Shown here piece by piece: positions 25,790-38,040 of a DNA stretch of 64,000 nucleotides (positions within the stretch are counted from its first letter, which is position 1; each line of letters begins with the position of its first letter). This DNA comes from Rhododendron vialii. Lineage: Eukaryota; Streptophyta; Magnoliopsida; Ericales; Ericaceae. A model generated the notes under the pieces. That model did not search any database. It was not told where the DNA came from and was given only the letters and a program-made list of their open reading frames with translations. Location: assembly GCF_030253575.1 (NCBI RefSeq), contig NC_080559.1, positions 10,843,501 through 10,907,500 on the forward strand, in the 5' to 3' direction. Position numbers and translations under genes: made by a program.

Positions 25790-28068
25790 AACCAATGTGT
25801 GTCCGGAGAGGGGCTTAAGGTAGGGGGCCCACTCTCCCCCCACCTTTTCTTGCTTGTCAAAGACGTTCTTTCGAAACTTTTCCAGGCTAGCATAGGTGGT
25901 GGAGATTTAGCAGGTATGTGTATTAATAGAAATTGTCCTATGTTATCGCATATTTTTTCGCTGCTGATGCCATTCTTTTTTTAAAAGCTGAATTGAAAGA
26001 ATGTTGTGTGATAAAGGGTGTGTTGGAAGAATATGGTAAAGCCTCTGGTCAACTTATAAATTTTGAGAAATCTGGAGTTTTTTTCTCCTCCAACATGAAT
26101 GATTTTGATAAACAGTTGTGTCGTGATTTTTTGGGAGTTAATCTCTTGCAGGGGGACTCGAAATATCTTGGACTACCTTCCTTTTGGCGTAGGTCAAAGG
26201 CAGAAGCATACACTTTTCTGGTGGAGAAAGCAATGGGGAAGAAGCAGGGTTGGAAGAATAAACTTATTTCCTTGGATGGAAAGGAGACCTTGATTAAGTT
26301 TGTGGTGCAGGGTATTCCAACCTACGCCATGGCTTGTTTTTTATTACCGAAGAAATTGTGTGATAAATTGAATGCTTCATTGCTTTGACTCGTAATTTTT
26401 GGTGGAAGGGTAATCCTGAAGATAGAGGTATTTGTTGGGCTTCTTGGGAGAGCCTTGGCAAAGCAAAGGAGGATGGAGGGATGGGTTTTACGAATTATAG
26501 AGCTTTCAATGAGGCGTTGCTAGCTCGTCAAGGATGGAGGCTTTTAATGAACTAGGATGCATATTGGACTAGATTTTTCAAAGGAATTTAATTTCCCAAG
26601 TCATCTTTTCTTCAGGTGAGTCGGGGTAGTCGAGCATCTTGGGCATGGTTGAGCCTTTTGCATGGGAGGAATCTGCTCTTTAAGGGTTTGAGATGGTAGA
26701 TCCAGGATGGCAAAAACATAGACTTCTGGAACGATGCATGGATCCCATCCTTGCCAAACATCAAAATTCCTATGGCCAAATCAGTTAACAGTGAAGTTAA
26801 CAGTGAAATAAACTTGGTGGCAGACATCATTGATCAGTCGGGACAGTGGGATATCTCAAAAGATGGTGAAGGAGATTCCTCAAAAAGTTGTTGATGCAAT
26901 TTTGAAATTCCCTTTACCTCATTTGAAAAGGCCAGATCATCTTGTGTGGCATTTCAACTCTACGGGAATCTACACTGTCAAATCTGGTTACCATATCGCT
27001 CACCAAGCAATTTTGGAGAGTCAAAGAGAAAAGCCCGAATCATCCTGCAAACTAAAAAAAGAAGCTTGGAAAGTTATGTGGAAAATGAAAGTGCCTAATA
27101 AGATGAGGAGTTTTTGGTGGCTGGCTTGCAAGAACATCTTAGCAACGAAAGAAAACCTCTTCAAGAGGAGATGTGCAGTAGACAATCTGTGTCCCATTTG
27201 CGAGAAGGAAGTAGAAACTACGGAGCATTTGTTTTTTCTGTGTTCATGGGCCAAAATGGTATGGTTTAGGTGCAACATTAAACCACTGGGGGATTTTGGG
27301 TGGTTATGCATCTGTGATCAAATGGGTAGCTGATATGATGGAAAATTTCACGGTAAAGGAGGTAATTAATCTCATGGGCAGGGTGGCTCTGATAGCGTGG
27401 AACATTTGGAAGTCAAGGAATGATTTTCTCTTCAACAAAACAAAGGTTAACCCACAGCATACAATATCATCATCTCTCCATGCTGAGATGGAGTGTTTAA
27501 AAGCTTTTATGATTCCTAGAGTCCAGATGGATAATCCAGCTAATCAGGAGGATTAATTATCCACCTGGAGGGCTCCGGACAAGGGCAGATTTAAAGCAAA
27601 TTGTGACGCGGCCATTCCTGCCTCAGGGCTTAGGAGTAAGGCTGCTATTGTGCTTCGAAATTGGAAAGCAAAGATTGTGGATCGCTTTGCCAGGTCAGTT
27701 CATGTTGGGACTAGTCTTGGAGGGGAGCTCCATGCCATTAGCGAGATGGTGATCAGGTTGGGCTTAAAGGAAGTGGAGGTGGAGTCCGATAACAAGCAGG
27801 CAATCCATCTAAGTGTGTTGGAATTAGTGCCACCATGGGATGCCAGAGCGTTGGTGATGGACATTAGGCACTTTGCATAGGCAGGAAAACTTCTTTTCAA
27901 GTGGGTTTGAACGGCAGCAAACGAAGTGGCACATGAAGCTGCTTCTTTAGCTTTAAGGAATTCTCTTCCATGTAATTGGATTGTTAATCCTCCCATTTCT
28001 CTTGTAACGGTTTTGGAGAAGGATGTTAATGAAAGTCTTTAAGGCGTGTTTGCGGATCAAAAAAAATC
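25790..28068 (+). mobile_element. 5'-truncated L1-type LINE with reverse transcriptase, zinc-binding and RNase H regions
   Basis: The + strand carries, in order, the end of a LINE reverse transcriptase (GPLSPHLFLL, then SGQLINFEKSGVFFS, KYLGLPSFW, TLIKFVVQGIPTYAM), a zf-RVT block at 27,060-27,280 (VMWKMKVPNKMRSFWW and CPICEKEVETTEHLFFLCSWA), and an RNase H-like domain at 27,590-27,960 (ANCDAAI, GELHAISEMVIRLGL, VESDNKQAI). The catalytic FADD is changed to FAAD near 25,955, and there are several frameshifts and stops, so it is dead. The 5' endonuclease is absent, as in most LINE copies, and the 3' end has an A-rich tail near 28,060. It lies directly upstream of the MAP3K fragment. Confidence 0.9.
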
Positions 28069-28106
28069 ATGAATATTTGCGTCTGACAGAAATTCAAAAT
28101 GCTCAG

Positions 28107-28589
28107 GTCATTAAGATGTCAGGGGTTTGTGCTGCATCTGACATATGGAGTGTTGGCTGCACAGTGATTGAACTTCTTACATGCGTGCCGCCATACTATG
28201 ATCTCTAGCCCATGCCTGCTCTCTTCCGAATCGTCCAGGTTTCTTTTCTTTGTTTTATGCAGTTGTTTGTCCTGCTCTCATGATGAAACAGTTGTGATCC
28301 CTAAATGCCTTGTTGTTCTGTGGTGGTTATACTTGATCTTTAATTTTCTTTAGCAATTGGAGTCCATTTTTTTTTCCATTGTTCATTCTGGATGTATAGT
28401 CAAGAATATTGCTTAATATCTTTCGGAAGTAACTGGACCACTTTGATATTTTGTATTAGATTGGGAATCTTGGAAATTGCAGTAGCAATTGGATTTTCCT
28501 TTTTGATGTCTCCGGATGAGCATCCTCCAATTCTAGATGGTCTATCTCCTGACATAACTGATTTCCTATCTACAAAAGCTTGTTTCTAA
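28107..28589 (+). pseudogene. MAP3K-epsilon protein kinase fragment
   Basis: The first block, 28107-28238, has AG and GT borders and encodes [20 protein letters not shown] followed by [12 protein letters not shown]. This is subdomain IX (DIWSVGCT) of MAP3K-epsilon kinases, which act in pollen and cell-division signalling. An in-frame TAG replaces the usual Gln codon after YYDL; the following PMPALFRIVQ is still readable. The second block, from about 28513, reads DEHPPILDGLSPDITDFL and then diverges to a stop at 28589. The ATP-binding and catalytic loops are absent. It is a two-exon genomic fragment with its intron. Confidence 0.9.
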
Positions 28590-28978
28590 TGTCTCTCCAT
28601 CTGCCGATGGAATTGATACAATAAGTACTCTCTCTCATTTCTCAATCTCTGCCTCTCTTAGTATTTCAGATTTATTGATTTCTCCTTGTGCCATGCGTTT
28701 CTATCGATCTTATTTCTCAATCTTTGCCTCCCAATTTGTGATGTTTGGGGGTGATTTTAGGGTATCCAGATAATTTCTACCCATTGTTGAAGCTTAAAAA
28801 GAAAATATGTTTTCCCAATTCGTTTTTAACAAAATTTTTGGAAAAGAGCCCACATTTTAAAAACACCAGATAGATGTAATGAGTGTTGATCGATAAATCA
28901 AGCTTATCTTTTCCCTGACATGTAATGAGTGTTGATCCTTGCTAATTTATGTCAATTGCCTATCCTACATTCTGCAGC
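28590..28978. other. Spacer between the MAP3K and DME/ROS1 fragments
   Basis: AT-rich non-coding DNA. A phrase TGTAATGAGTGTTGATC occurs twice (near 28,877 and 28,921). No other feature is visible. Confidence 0.5.
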
Positions 28979-29955
28979 TACGAGCTTCCAGATTCGCATC
29001 CTCAACTTGAAGGGGGTTAGACTCTTACATGTTTAGATGCACACTCTAATTCAATGGACTTGCTAAAATTACAGTTGGACAATCGAGAACCAGATGACCC
29101 ATGCTCATACCTTCTTGCTATATGGACACCTGGGAAGTACAACACAATAGTTAGGTGGCTCATAACATCGCTAGAACAATGCCGATGCATGATGATCTAT
29201 CCATAATCTAGAAGACATGAGCGTCTACCTTAGCCCCTTTGCAGTCTCATTGCGAGACTAAGCAAGAGGTCAATGTGGACAGTTGGACAATTAGCTCATT
29301 CATTTTTAATCCTGCTCTGATTTTGCTAATTGATTCTTATGTCCAATGTCATGTCAAGTGAAACTGCAAACTCAATTGAACCACCAGAAAAGAGTTGTGG
29401 CTCTCAAGAATTTGGTAAGCTATGTGGTTTGAACACATGTTTTTCATGCAATAGCACAACTCGCAAATTGTTCGAGGGACCATTCAGGTGAGATATCTGT
29501 ATCATCAATGTTATTTTGAGATTTAAGTGATGAGATTACTTTTTGAACTTCTATCTGATACTTATGATGAACAGATACCATGCCGAACAACTATGAGAGG
29601 AAGTTATCCACTCAACGGCACATATTTTCAAGTTAATGAGGTAAATTGTGATATATGTCCTCAGGTTTTTCAGGACACTTTTCTCGATTAGGTAGTAGTA
29701 AAGTAGAATTTCCTATGCAGGTGTTCACTGACAATGAATCTAGCATTAACCCAATTGACATTCCGAGGGCTTCGATATGGAATTTGCCAAGATGCACAAT
29801 ATTCTTTGGGACCTCTATTCCAACAATATTTAGAGGTAAAAGATCATAATTCGTTGTCAACTTGTCACATATGGTTCATTTTCACAAACTCGTATTTACA
29901 ACTTTTCTTATACATTAGGTCTATCAACATAAAGCATTCAATACTGCTTTTGGAG
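28979..29955 (+). pseudogene. DEMETER/ROS1-type 5-methylcytosine DNA glycosylase, C-terminal fragment
   Basis: Six exon-like blocks in order match the C-terminal end of the DME/ROS1 family, nuclear enzymes that excise 5-methylcytosine. They are 28979-29016 (YELPDSHPQLEG), 29074-29134 (NREPDDPCSYLLAIWTPG), about 29360-29488 (SIEPPEKSCGSQEFGKLC, TCFSCNS), 29575-29640 (IPCRTTMRGSYPLNGTYFQ), 29721-29835 (NESSINPIDIPR, IWNLPRCTIFFGTSIPTIF) and 29919-29955 (SIQYCFWRG). They cover the permuted CXXC and the RRM-like DME domains. Most borders keep GT-AG. The helix-hairpin-helix glycosylase and Fe-S regions are not present, a stop interrupts the last block, and homology ends at about 29,955. It is a non-functional genomic fragment with introns. 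Confidence 0.92.
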
Positions 29956-30594
29956 AGGTATGTCAGAATGACGATGTTATAGCTTCCACATTGTTTCCAT
30001 AATCAACATTATTGGCTATATGCACAGGATATACCAATGGAATAGAATAAATTGTGAATATTCTGCAAAAGATGACATAATTCACTTCCACATATGTAAT
30101 GATTACTGGTTTTCTCTTGTTACCATGACTGTGTTACCGTACGGAATACTGAAATGCTAGCAAAGACAAATTTGCCAGATCCAAGTTGCACATGGCTACT
30201 CTACCCAAACCAACTAAACAACTCCTAAGAATAAATTTTCTGCCCAACAGCATATAAACAGCTGAACATTCTAGGTGAGGACTGAGGATCAATTATTGTT
30301 TCCAACATTTTAATCTCTAAATTTTGTTGCTTTTTGTTTGTTTTGGGTGTCGGTACTGGATTAGATTTAGAGAGAAGAGGAAAAAGAGAGAGTTTAAGAT
30401 GACGGTAGAGTTCTTTCTGCTGGTTTGCATGGAGTTTTCTTCTTCTGCGTTCTCTCCTCTCATCTCGCTTTTCGATCCCCCCCAACCGAATTAGATATTT
30501 GTATTTGAATTTGGTGTGTTAACTTTGTTCCAATATTTTTTTCCATCATTTTGTGTTTGTTAATGGTGATTGAACCCAGGTGAGCAATTATATA
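29956..30594. other. Spacer, AT-rich
   Basis: No gene or repeat is recognised. It ends in the 8-bp target duplication ATTATATA (30587-30594) of the following element. Confidence 0.5.
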
Positions 30595-31622
30595 TAAGGC
30601 TGTCCATGGACCCGACCCGCCCGACCACCCGCCTGAACCCGACCCAAAAAATGATACAATTGACGGATCTGATTAGTCATTCGGGTCAGATTCGGGTTGA
30701 TTTGGTCGGATTTTGCATTTAGTCGGTCAGGTGTCGGATGCACCAAATAACTTTTCAGGTGGCCTGACCTGACCGAGATACATATATATAAGGAAAAAAC
30801 CCCTAATCCCCCCATTTAATCCAAACCCGCCTCCCTCACGCACGAACCCTCCTCTCTCTCTCTACCTCGATCACACCTCTCTCTCACTCTCTTTCTTTCT
30901 CTCTCTTATAGGAGGATGAAGACCAAACTCCCCCACGGCCTAACCACACCCTCTGCCTGCTTCTCCACTGCTCCTCCGCCGGCTATTCCGGCTGCTCCAC
31001 CTTGTCCTTAATGACGTCCTTGATGCGATCATACCCAGCCGTTGATTTCGAGCTCATCTCGATTAAGGATCCTCCCCTCTCCCGCGAAGCACGCCGCCTA
31101 CCTCCAGCCCATGTTCACGTTGCTCGATTCCTCCTCCGCCTGCCGCCACCTCCATCACCACCTTTGGGCCACTATATTTTGGGAATAAAAATTTGATTTT
31201 CAGGATAAAGGTGTGTAGATCTGTGATTGTGAATGGCTATTTTGTAGTATTATGCTGTGAATCTTGATCTGTGATTGTGAATTTGTGTATGTGTGCACTT
31301 GTTTCAACCAGCAGTTTTTGAGGTTTGGTGTTCTTGATTAGGATTTGTATGTATTTATTTTTTGAAATAGAAAGTGATGTTCCTTGATCTGTATTTTTAT
31401 GGGTTCCTTGATCTCTCTCTTGATTTCTGAATGAACTGTGAAGTTTTTTTTTTTCCTCAGTCCGACGACCCGACCGAATCCGACTGCAACCCGACCACAT
31501 TTCGGTCAGAGCCCGACAAGTGGTTCGGTCGGTTTCAGGTGCAATTTTCAAAATCCGACAAACAGTAAGGTCGGGTCCAACCCGACCCAAATCCAACCAA
31601 ACCCGACCCGTGGATAGCCCTA
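30595..31622. mobile_element. Non-autonomous hAT element, 1,028 bp
   Basis: Termini TAAGGCTGTCCA and TGGATAGCCCTA form an inverted repeat of the TAGGG(C)TG type common in plant hAT elements. A perfect 8-bp duplication, ATTATATA, flanks them (30587-30594 and 31623-31630). Both subterminal regions hold many CCCGACC/GGTCGGGT motifs, as expected of hAT transposase-binding repeats. There is no transposase. The interior 30,840-31,190 is CT-rich with proline-coding stretches and may be a captured gene piece, but I do not recognise it. Confidence 0.9.
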
Positions 31623-31630
31623 ATTATATA

Positions 31631-34482
31631 GATGGCTTCAAGTTGAAAATTTCAGTCATTTGAGGATAAAGGAATTGTAATATTACCATATCCCTGGAAA
31701 GGTAAATTTTAATGTCTTGTTTTAAGGAATTTTGTTGATATCGTGCATCTTTTGGAAAATTGTTAAGAGTTGAATGTTTGCAGAAGTTTTTTTTGGGCTT
31801 GTCATTGAAGAATTAAAACATTTCAATAGCAAAATAAAGGTTCCTTTTGCGCCTTGAATAAGATAGAGGTACCAAATTCCTTCAATTTGTTCAATTCAAA
31901 TTCCATAAAATCCGTGGTTCAATTCAATAACCTCTTGCTATTTCTCTACTATCATCACAACGAAAACAAAAAAGACTTCTCAACTACAAAATTCATCCAA
32001 TGAGCATGTGGAAACGTGCTAAGCATTGCACTAGTATATGTAAATTATCTCATATCAATGTACGGAACTTGAATCCTTTACTTAAGAATCTTTTAACATA
32101 TTTACATATATTTTTTAATATGCCAACAACAAAAACAAGCATCATAAGCAATAAAATGGATTTGTAAATTATTGCATGTCCATGTGCTGAAGACATTACC
32201 AGCCATTAAAACCAAAGGGCACGTAGACTTGTGAAGAACGTTGCCTTGCCCCTAGTACTAAGTAAAGGACGGGTGATTTTATTTAACGATGTAAAGTTTC
32301 CGCAAGTTTCGACAAATTACGGGTTCAATTTGCACAGATTTGTTATTTCAAGTTTGTATTTTCTTTGTTTTCACTTCACTTAGATTTTTTTTGGTTGACA
32401 TGGACTCCAAGCAGTGATTTGGTATTTATTTTGGTGTTCTGGATCTTCTGCCCTTTTCGTGGCTTTGAAGAGGTAACTCTTGCAATTGACTCTCCTTTTC
32501 GATTTGCTGTGTGCTTGCGCCTCGCTTTGTTACATGATCCATTGTTTTTTTGTAGTTTACATACGGCTCTTTTTGGGGTTTTTGGCTAGGACGCCTTTTC
32601 TTGCATGTTGGTTTCTTTTGTGTGAGATGTTCGGGATTATTGTTCTGAGTTTTTTGTTCTTTGTTTGTTTGTCACGGATTGCGAAAGCTTAATTGGGTTG
32701 TCGGTGTGTTGTTTTTTGCCATTTGAGTCTATCCGTTCAAATATAGGAGAGAAATATAACTCGAGAAAATGCACGTACGGTAGTAACCAAGAGTTAGAAG
32801 AGATCTGTTGTGTTCTGTTTTAAGGACTGAAATTGCATTTGTACGACTTTAATTTAACGAATATTATATGTGTTTGTTTCGCTTCCAGAGTTTACCAGTG
32901 TTGCCTTCATAACTGTTGTCATTTTTATTATGCTTTACTGCAATCGGAACATATTGAACTTTCATTTGTGATGTCCCTTGGTTCGACTCTGATTGTGATT
33001 TATTCCATTTGTGCCCAAAAAATAGTTCTTGTGGCACCTGATTTACTGAATGTATTTGCTATTGTTTTGCGAGTGTATTATTCAGCTAGGTTTTACACGC
33101 TCCTAAAATAAATGACTTCTAATGGAACCTAATGTAAACGTTTAAGAGTGATTTTTGTTTTCCCATTTATTTAAATGCATTGGGCAGTTTACTTAACCTT
33201 GATTTTGTTCACAACGTTTCATGTTTGGCTGTTCGAATGTATAATTTACGTTGTGAACTTGGTGTGGTTTCATGTTCACTCAGTGTTTGCTTCCTTCCTA
33301 AATTTATGTTGGTGTGCAAATAATTAAAATATTATGAGTTGGCAATCGTGAATTTTCCTGTCACAGTGCCATGGTTATTCTTGTTCCATTTACCCACTAG
33401 ATTTATGTGAAGCACCGTTGTTACGATAGTCCACATGGAGGATTTTATCACCTTATCCCCATTGAAGGTTGGAGGTTAATTGCTGTTGTGGCGCCGCATC
33501 GAGGCACTGGTCATGTCTCCCATCCACAGTCAAGGATATGATTTTTCCACTAATGGAAACTGTATATTGGTGCTTGCCTGCCACACAACATTTGCAGGTA
33601 TACGCCATGTGCTTTGTGTTGCATGCTGTTTACCTTGCACACATATTTTTTTGAATAGTTAGCTTCATGAAATTTAATTATGACACTGTAATTTGAAAGC
33701 ACACTTGAACCACTTCTTGAAGATTTCAATCTGATTGTTTTGCAGTTGGATAGTTTACTTAAGCTTGGTTTTCATGGCAAGATTCCATGTTTGGCTGTTC
33801 GGACATAAATTGCTGTATGCCAAGGCTTCTTTATCTCCACTATATACAACTCCTGAGGACATATGTTGAGTTATTTGTTGAATATCTTCATGAGGTTTAG
33901 ATTATTACTAGAAAATAAATAAAAGGGTGCCGTCCTGGATATTATTTGTTTTCTTGTTGAGGTCCTCTTGCATTTGGAAGTTTACAGAGGAAAGTGCGGT
34001 AGTTTTACATCTACGCTGGATGAGGTAGTGATGCTCAGAGAAGGTCGCTGGTCGCACATTTGCATGGCGTTGACAGTTTTTAGTCTCTCGCTCAATGGCA
34101 ACTCTTTCTCATGCAGGTTCTTTTGGGATTCTCTATTCTTGTTGGTGCTAATGCTTGGGAGGATCTACTGGTGCGTCTTAAACTATCATTTTTTATCCAT
34201 TGTATGCACTCGTGTGACGAATGTGGTCCTCGGTTTCGGCTTTTTGAACCTGATACATTGCTTTTATAGTACTGAATTTTAGACTACGAATTGGGTAGAA
34301 TCCGGATTACCATTTGCGTTTTAGTAGTTTTTTAAATTACCCATGTTGAGTGAAGCTTTGGGTATTTTTGTTTTTGGGGATTGCTAAACAATCTGGAAGG
34401 CACAACCCTGCTGTACATAATTTCACTGGTCTCGCACACAGTGAAATAAGTACGTTTTTACACAATTCTTTAATCGGTGGAG
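31631..34482. other. Spacer without recognisable genes
   Basis: Many short open stretches occur but none resembles a family I know. The segments at 33,420-33,530 and 33,970-34,080 are open and locally richer in G+C and could be exons of unidentified origin. Confidence 0.35.
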
Positions 34483-34830
34483 CACAAGAGGAATCCTTAT
34501 GTGTAATACTCGAAGCACTCTATTGGACTATAGTCCTCTCTTGTTTCTATCCACTTTTCTTGTTTTACATTGGAGTTGGGAAAATGCTTTTAAATCACGA
34601 CCCTTGAGGTACAACTCTTTTCAGTATGTGTACTTTTACTTCATGCAAAGCCACCCCACAAGAGGAATCCTTATATGCAATACTCAAAGCACTCTATTGG
34701 ACTTATTGTCCTCTCTTATTTCTATCCACTTTTCTTATTTTACGTTGGAGTTGTGAAAAAGGATTCTAAAATCACGACCCTTGAGATACAACACTTTTCA
34801 GTATGTGTACTTTTACAGTTTTACTTCATG
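34483..34830. repeat. Diverged tandem duplication, two units of about 174 bp
   Basis: Unit 1 begins CACAAGAGGAATCCTTAT at 34483 and unit 2 begins with the same phrase at 34657. Both continue through CACTCTATTGGACT, ATCACGACCCTTGAG and CAGTATGTGTACTTTTAC with scattered substitutions and small indels. Confidence 0.85.
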
Positions 34831-35624
34831 CCCGCATTTTGTTAGAGTTAATATATATGTAAAAAAATATGGGACTCTGGGTTTGTAGCGTGCCCTTTCT
34901 ACTCTTAGTTTTGTACTGTGTGGATCATATATGAAGTATGATGATAACTTCATCCTCAAACGCAAAGCACTCTTCATTGAGCTTAGAAATCAAGTGATCA
35001 GTCTTTTAGTTTTTAAGTAACAGTTTTGTTGACTCTAACTCGTACTCTTGTGGTTCATGGAATGATAGTTGGTTATGGCTAATATATAAATTTCCTTCAA
35101 GATGTGTACCCTCGGATGACAGGCCGCCAACCCCTTAGAACCCCATCGTTTATTAAATTGCTATTTGCAGATGAGCCTGTAGTGCTGGCAAGGCCCGCAA
35201 ATGTAAGATTCGTTGATCCACCAGTAGAGAAACTCCAACCAAATTAATCAAATATTTGGATGACAGAGACAAATGCTAAGGAGATAAATCTGCTTGCATT
35301 ATTTGGATAGTCAAATGAGCTATCGTAGGCCCTTTATTGATGAGAATACATTTTGAGGGACACATTAGCTGAAACTGGTTTAACATTCTGACTGATGGCT
35401 TTGTTCAATGTCTTGCCATAAGGATTTGAGTTTGGTTATTGTATAATTCAGGCTGCGCTGGATACTTGTGAGAAATCTACTTTTTGTACGTCTCATTTTT
35501 TGCATAACCTTTCATGGGTGGAGTTTACTTCCTCATCGATGTTTTTTCAGCTAAATATGATGCCATTCAACTACCAAGTAATAAAAACTTATTTGCACCA
35601 ATTTCCAATCAACAGGCATAACAT

Positions 35625-35655
35625 CCGTGCACACAGCACGTAGCCCTTCACCTAG
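35625..35655 (+). mobile_element. Helitron-like 3' terminus
   Basis: A short hairpin, CGTGC-ACACA-GCACG (35626-35640), is followed by 11 bases and then CTAG (35652-35655) abutting a T. This is the layout of plant Helitron 3' ends: a GC-rich hairpin about 11 nt before CTRR, with insertion into an AT dinucleotide. The orientation is +, the same as the six gene fragments upstream. The 5' TC end and any Rep/helicase gene were not found, so the element's extent is unknown. Confidence 0.65.
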
Positions 35656-38040
35656 TTAGCTTTAATAAACCAAAAAAATAATTTGCAATGTTCATGCTTT
35701 TGGACTACGTACTTCCTTGTTTCTGTTGTGTGGTCAATAGTGTTAGGGTATAGATTGTTTAAACTTTATGATATGGTTTGGTGCTGAAAGGAAGATAGGT
35801 TAGGTGTTGGAAATTAAAAGGGGAAAAAAGAAAGGAGAAGCTTAATGATGCAGAGTTAGTGTGAGCTTTGGATTTGTTGGTGTGTATTTCCTATGTTCTG
35901 TTCCTATGCTTGGTCCTATAAGGTCCAATGACTCCAATATGCTAATATAATAACAAGATGTTCAAAAAAATTACTGAAATATGTAAGAAGTTTGAAACGT
36001 GGTTATCAAGAAGTTTGGCTCAGCTATGCTATAATATATCCATGAAAAAAAAAGTGTGGTAGCCTAAAATAAAAGAATGACAATAAGAGGATTTTCCCCT
36101 TGCATATTATTAGCGGTAGCCTTTTTTCTTGAGAGGGTCCTTGGATTAAAGCAAATTGTGCTTTCCTAATTTTGGCTTTAATGCCTTCTTTGTGTTCTAC
36201 GTAATGCTTCACTCAAATTTTGATAATCATTTGGATACTAAACTCACACGTGCAAACCAATGTTCATAATCTCAATATTAATTAACTACACACTTTGCAG
36301 ATTGCATTGGTTTACATTGATTCTTCATTTTCATATGAATCCCCCCATGGTTCAGTAGAGTATAAACTTTGATTCTTCATGTTCATTTAAAGTTTTACTG
36401 TAGTTTGCTTTATCATACCGGGTACAACAGGTTGCAGAGTACTACAAATTTTTTTCTTCTGTTACCATATATCATCCCTAAAACAAATCACTTGGCATAC
36501 TAACTGAGCTTATGTTAACATATCATTCTTTTTTAGGATTGGGATCGAGAAGCCATGAAGCTCAAAAGGATCAATGCAACTAGATTAAGACAGTGGTGGA
36601 CTAACAATGTAGCTATAGTCTTGAACATCTTTCATAATTGTTTAGTTTCATACTTAAATTTTGATTTAGTGTTCTCAAACGTAATCAGATTGTTATGCAT
36701 GCTCAGACAATTATACAGAGGATGTTTGGACACATTTGACGTGAGTTGTGTTTGTGGATAGACTTTTCTAGGGATACCCTTAGCGATCTTTTTTTATCAT
36801 TTTGCTTTTTTTTGTGTGAATATGACATATTTTCCTATGTTCTTTTAGATATCTCCTTGCGGTACGCATTCTCGTTGATGTGTATCGCTTTTATTTTCAT
36901 TGGTGTTTTGGATGGTATTTTTTTTATTTTATCGAGTTAAATGTGTTTGAGTTTATGTATGGAAAAGTGAGGGATTAAAAAATTGTTTGTTTTTTATTTG
37001 CTAATTCAAGTTAACCATGTCAATGGATATGATGGGTTATTGGACGGGTTGGTAAATTGCACGCAAGTTCAGTATTTTTCACATAGTTGAATTTGTTGGA
37101 CGGATTGATATATTGCACGCAAGTTCAGTATTTATTTGCGTGTGCTGATTGCTCGAACTGTTCAGTATTTTTATATGGACTGATTGTTCGAGTTGTGTCT
37201 TCAGACATCGGCATGCGCTATTAGGTTTATAATATTGCACATATTTCGTCGATTCTCCGATGGAACCAGATATATGGCTTAGTAACCCTTGGTTATACCT
37301 AAGTTGTTCGATTTATCTTTATATAGGCTTGTCTTCTATTTTTCAGTTATGCGTATATCTAGATTCTAATGTTTTCAGTACATGATATAGCCATTGGAGC
37401 AAATTATATTACATATTTCGTAGATCTCACTTCAGTTGGTGTTATTCTTGGAGCCTTAATTTGAATTTGTGAGAGATACTAGGTAATACTGTAATACACT
37501 CTCCTTTTTTGACTTCTTCGTTCATGTTTTTCTTTTCTCCATCCTTAAAATTTTAATGACTTTCTATTAATTGCTTCTTAGTTTAAAGCTTTCATCTATC
37601 AGGCAACAATGTACTAGGTTTTTGACTTTATGTTCTTTTATTTGTTGAATTTTTTTTGTAATTCGTTCTTTTTTGGTTTCATTCAAATTTCAGGTTAATG
37701 CAAATAGGAGAAATAAAGAATGAACGAAGCCTGAATAACTATTACAACAATCTAGTTGGTTTCTGATTTTATATATTCTGATTTTATTTTTTACTCTCTA
37801 TTGAGGAAAATTTGCAATTTATTCTATTTTTATTTCTTATCAATTTCAGGTTGATGCAAATAGAGAAAACAGAACCTTTAGCCACTTCGCAGTTGTGGAC
37901 TGCGGCTAATCAAGGGTGAAAGCCTATTCTTGTCATTATTCCAGGTAGACGCTAACTTAATTATCGGAATATGCTTGGGCGTTCATTTATGGTTCTATTT
38001 CTTTGTAATTAGTAATTTAGTATTTAGACAATTGGTAACC
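35656..38040. other. AT-rich spacer
   Basis: No gene recognised. Near 37,050-37,130 the phrase TTGCACGCAAGTTCAGTATTT occurs twice about 60 bp apart, indicating a small tandem duplication. A short open stretch at 36,540-36,630 resembles an exon but matches nothing I know. Confidence 0.4.

Noticed and set aside
32000..32045. Second possible Helitron 3' end near GTGCTAAGCATTGCACTAGT
   Set aside because: The weak stem abuts CTAGT directly, without the usual 10-12 base spacer.
35100..35250. Open stretch reading PSFIKLLFADEPVVLARPANVRF
   Set aside because: It looks protein-like, but I cannot connect it to a family, and it has no clear splice borders or start.
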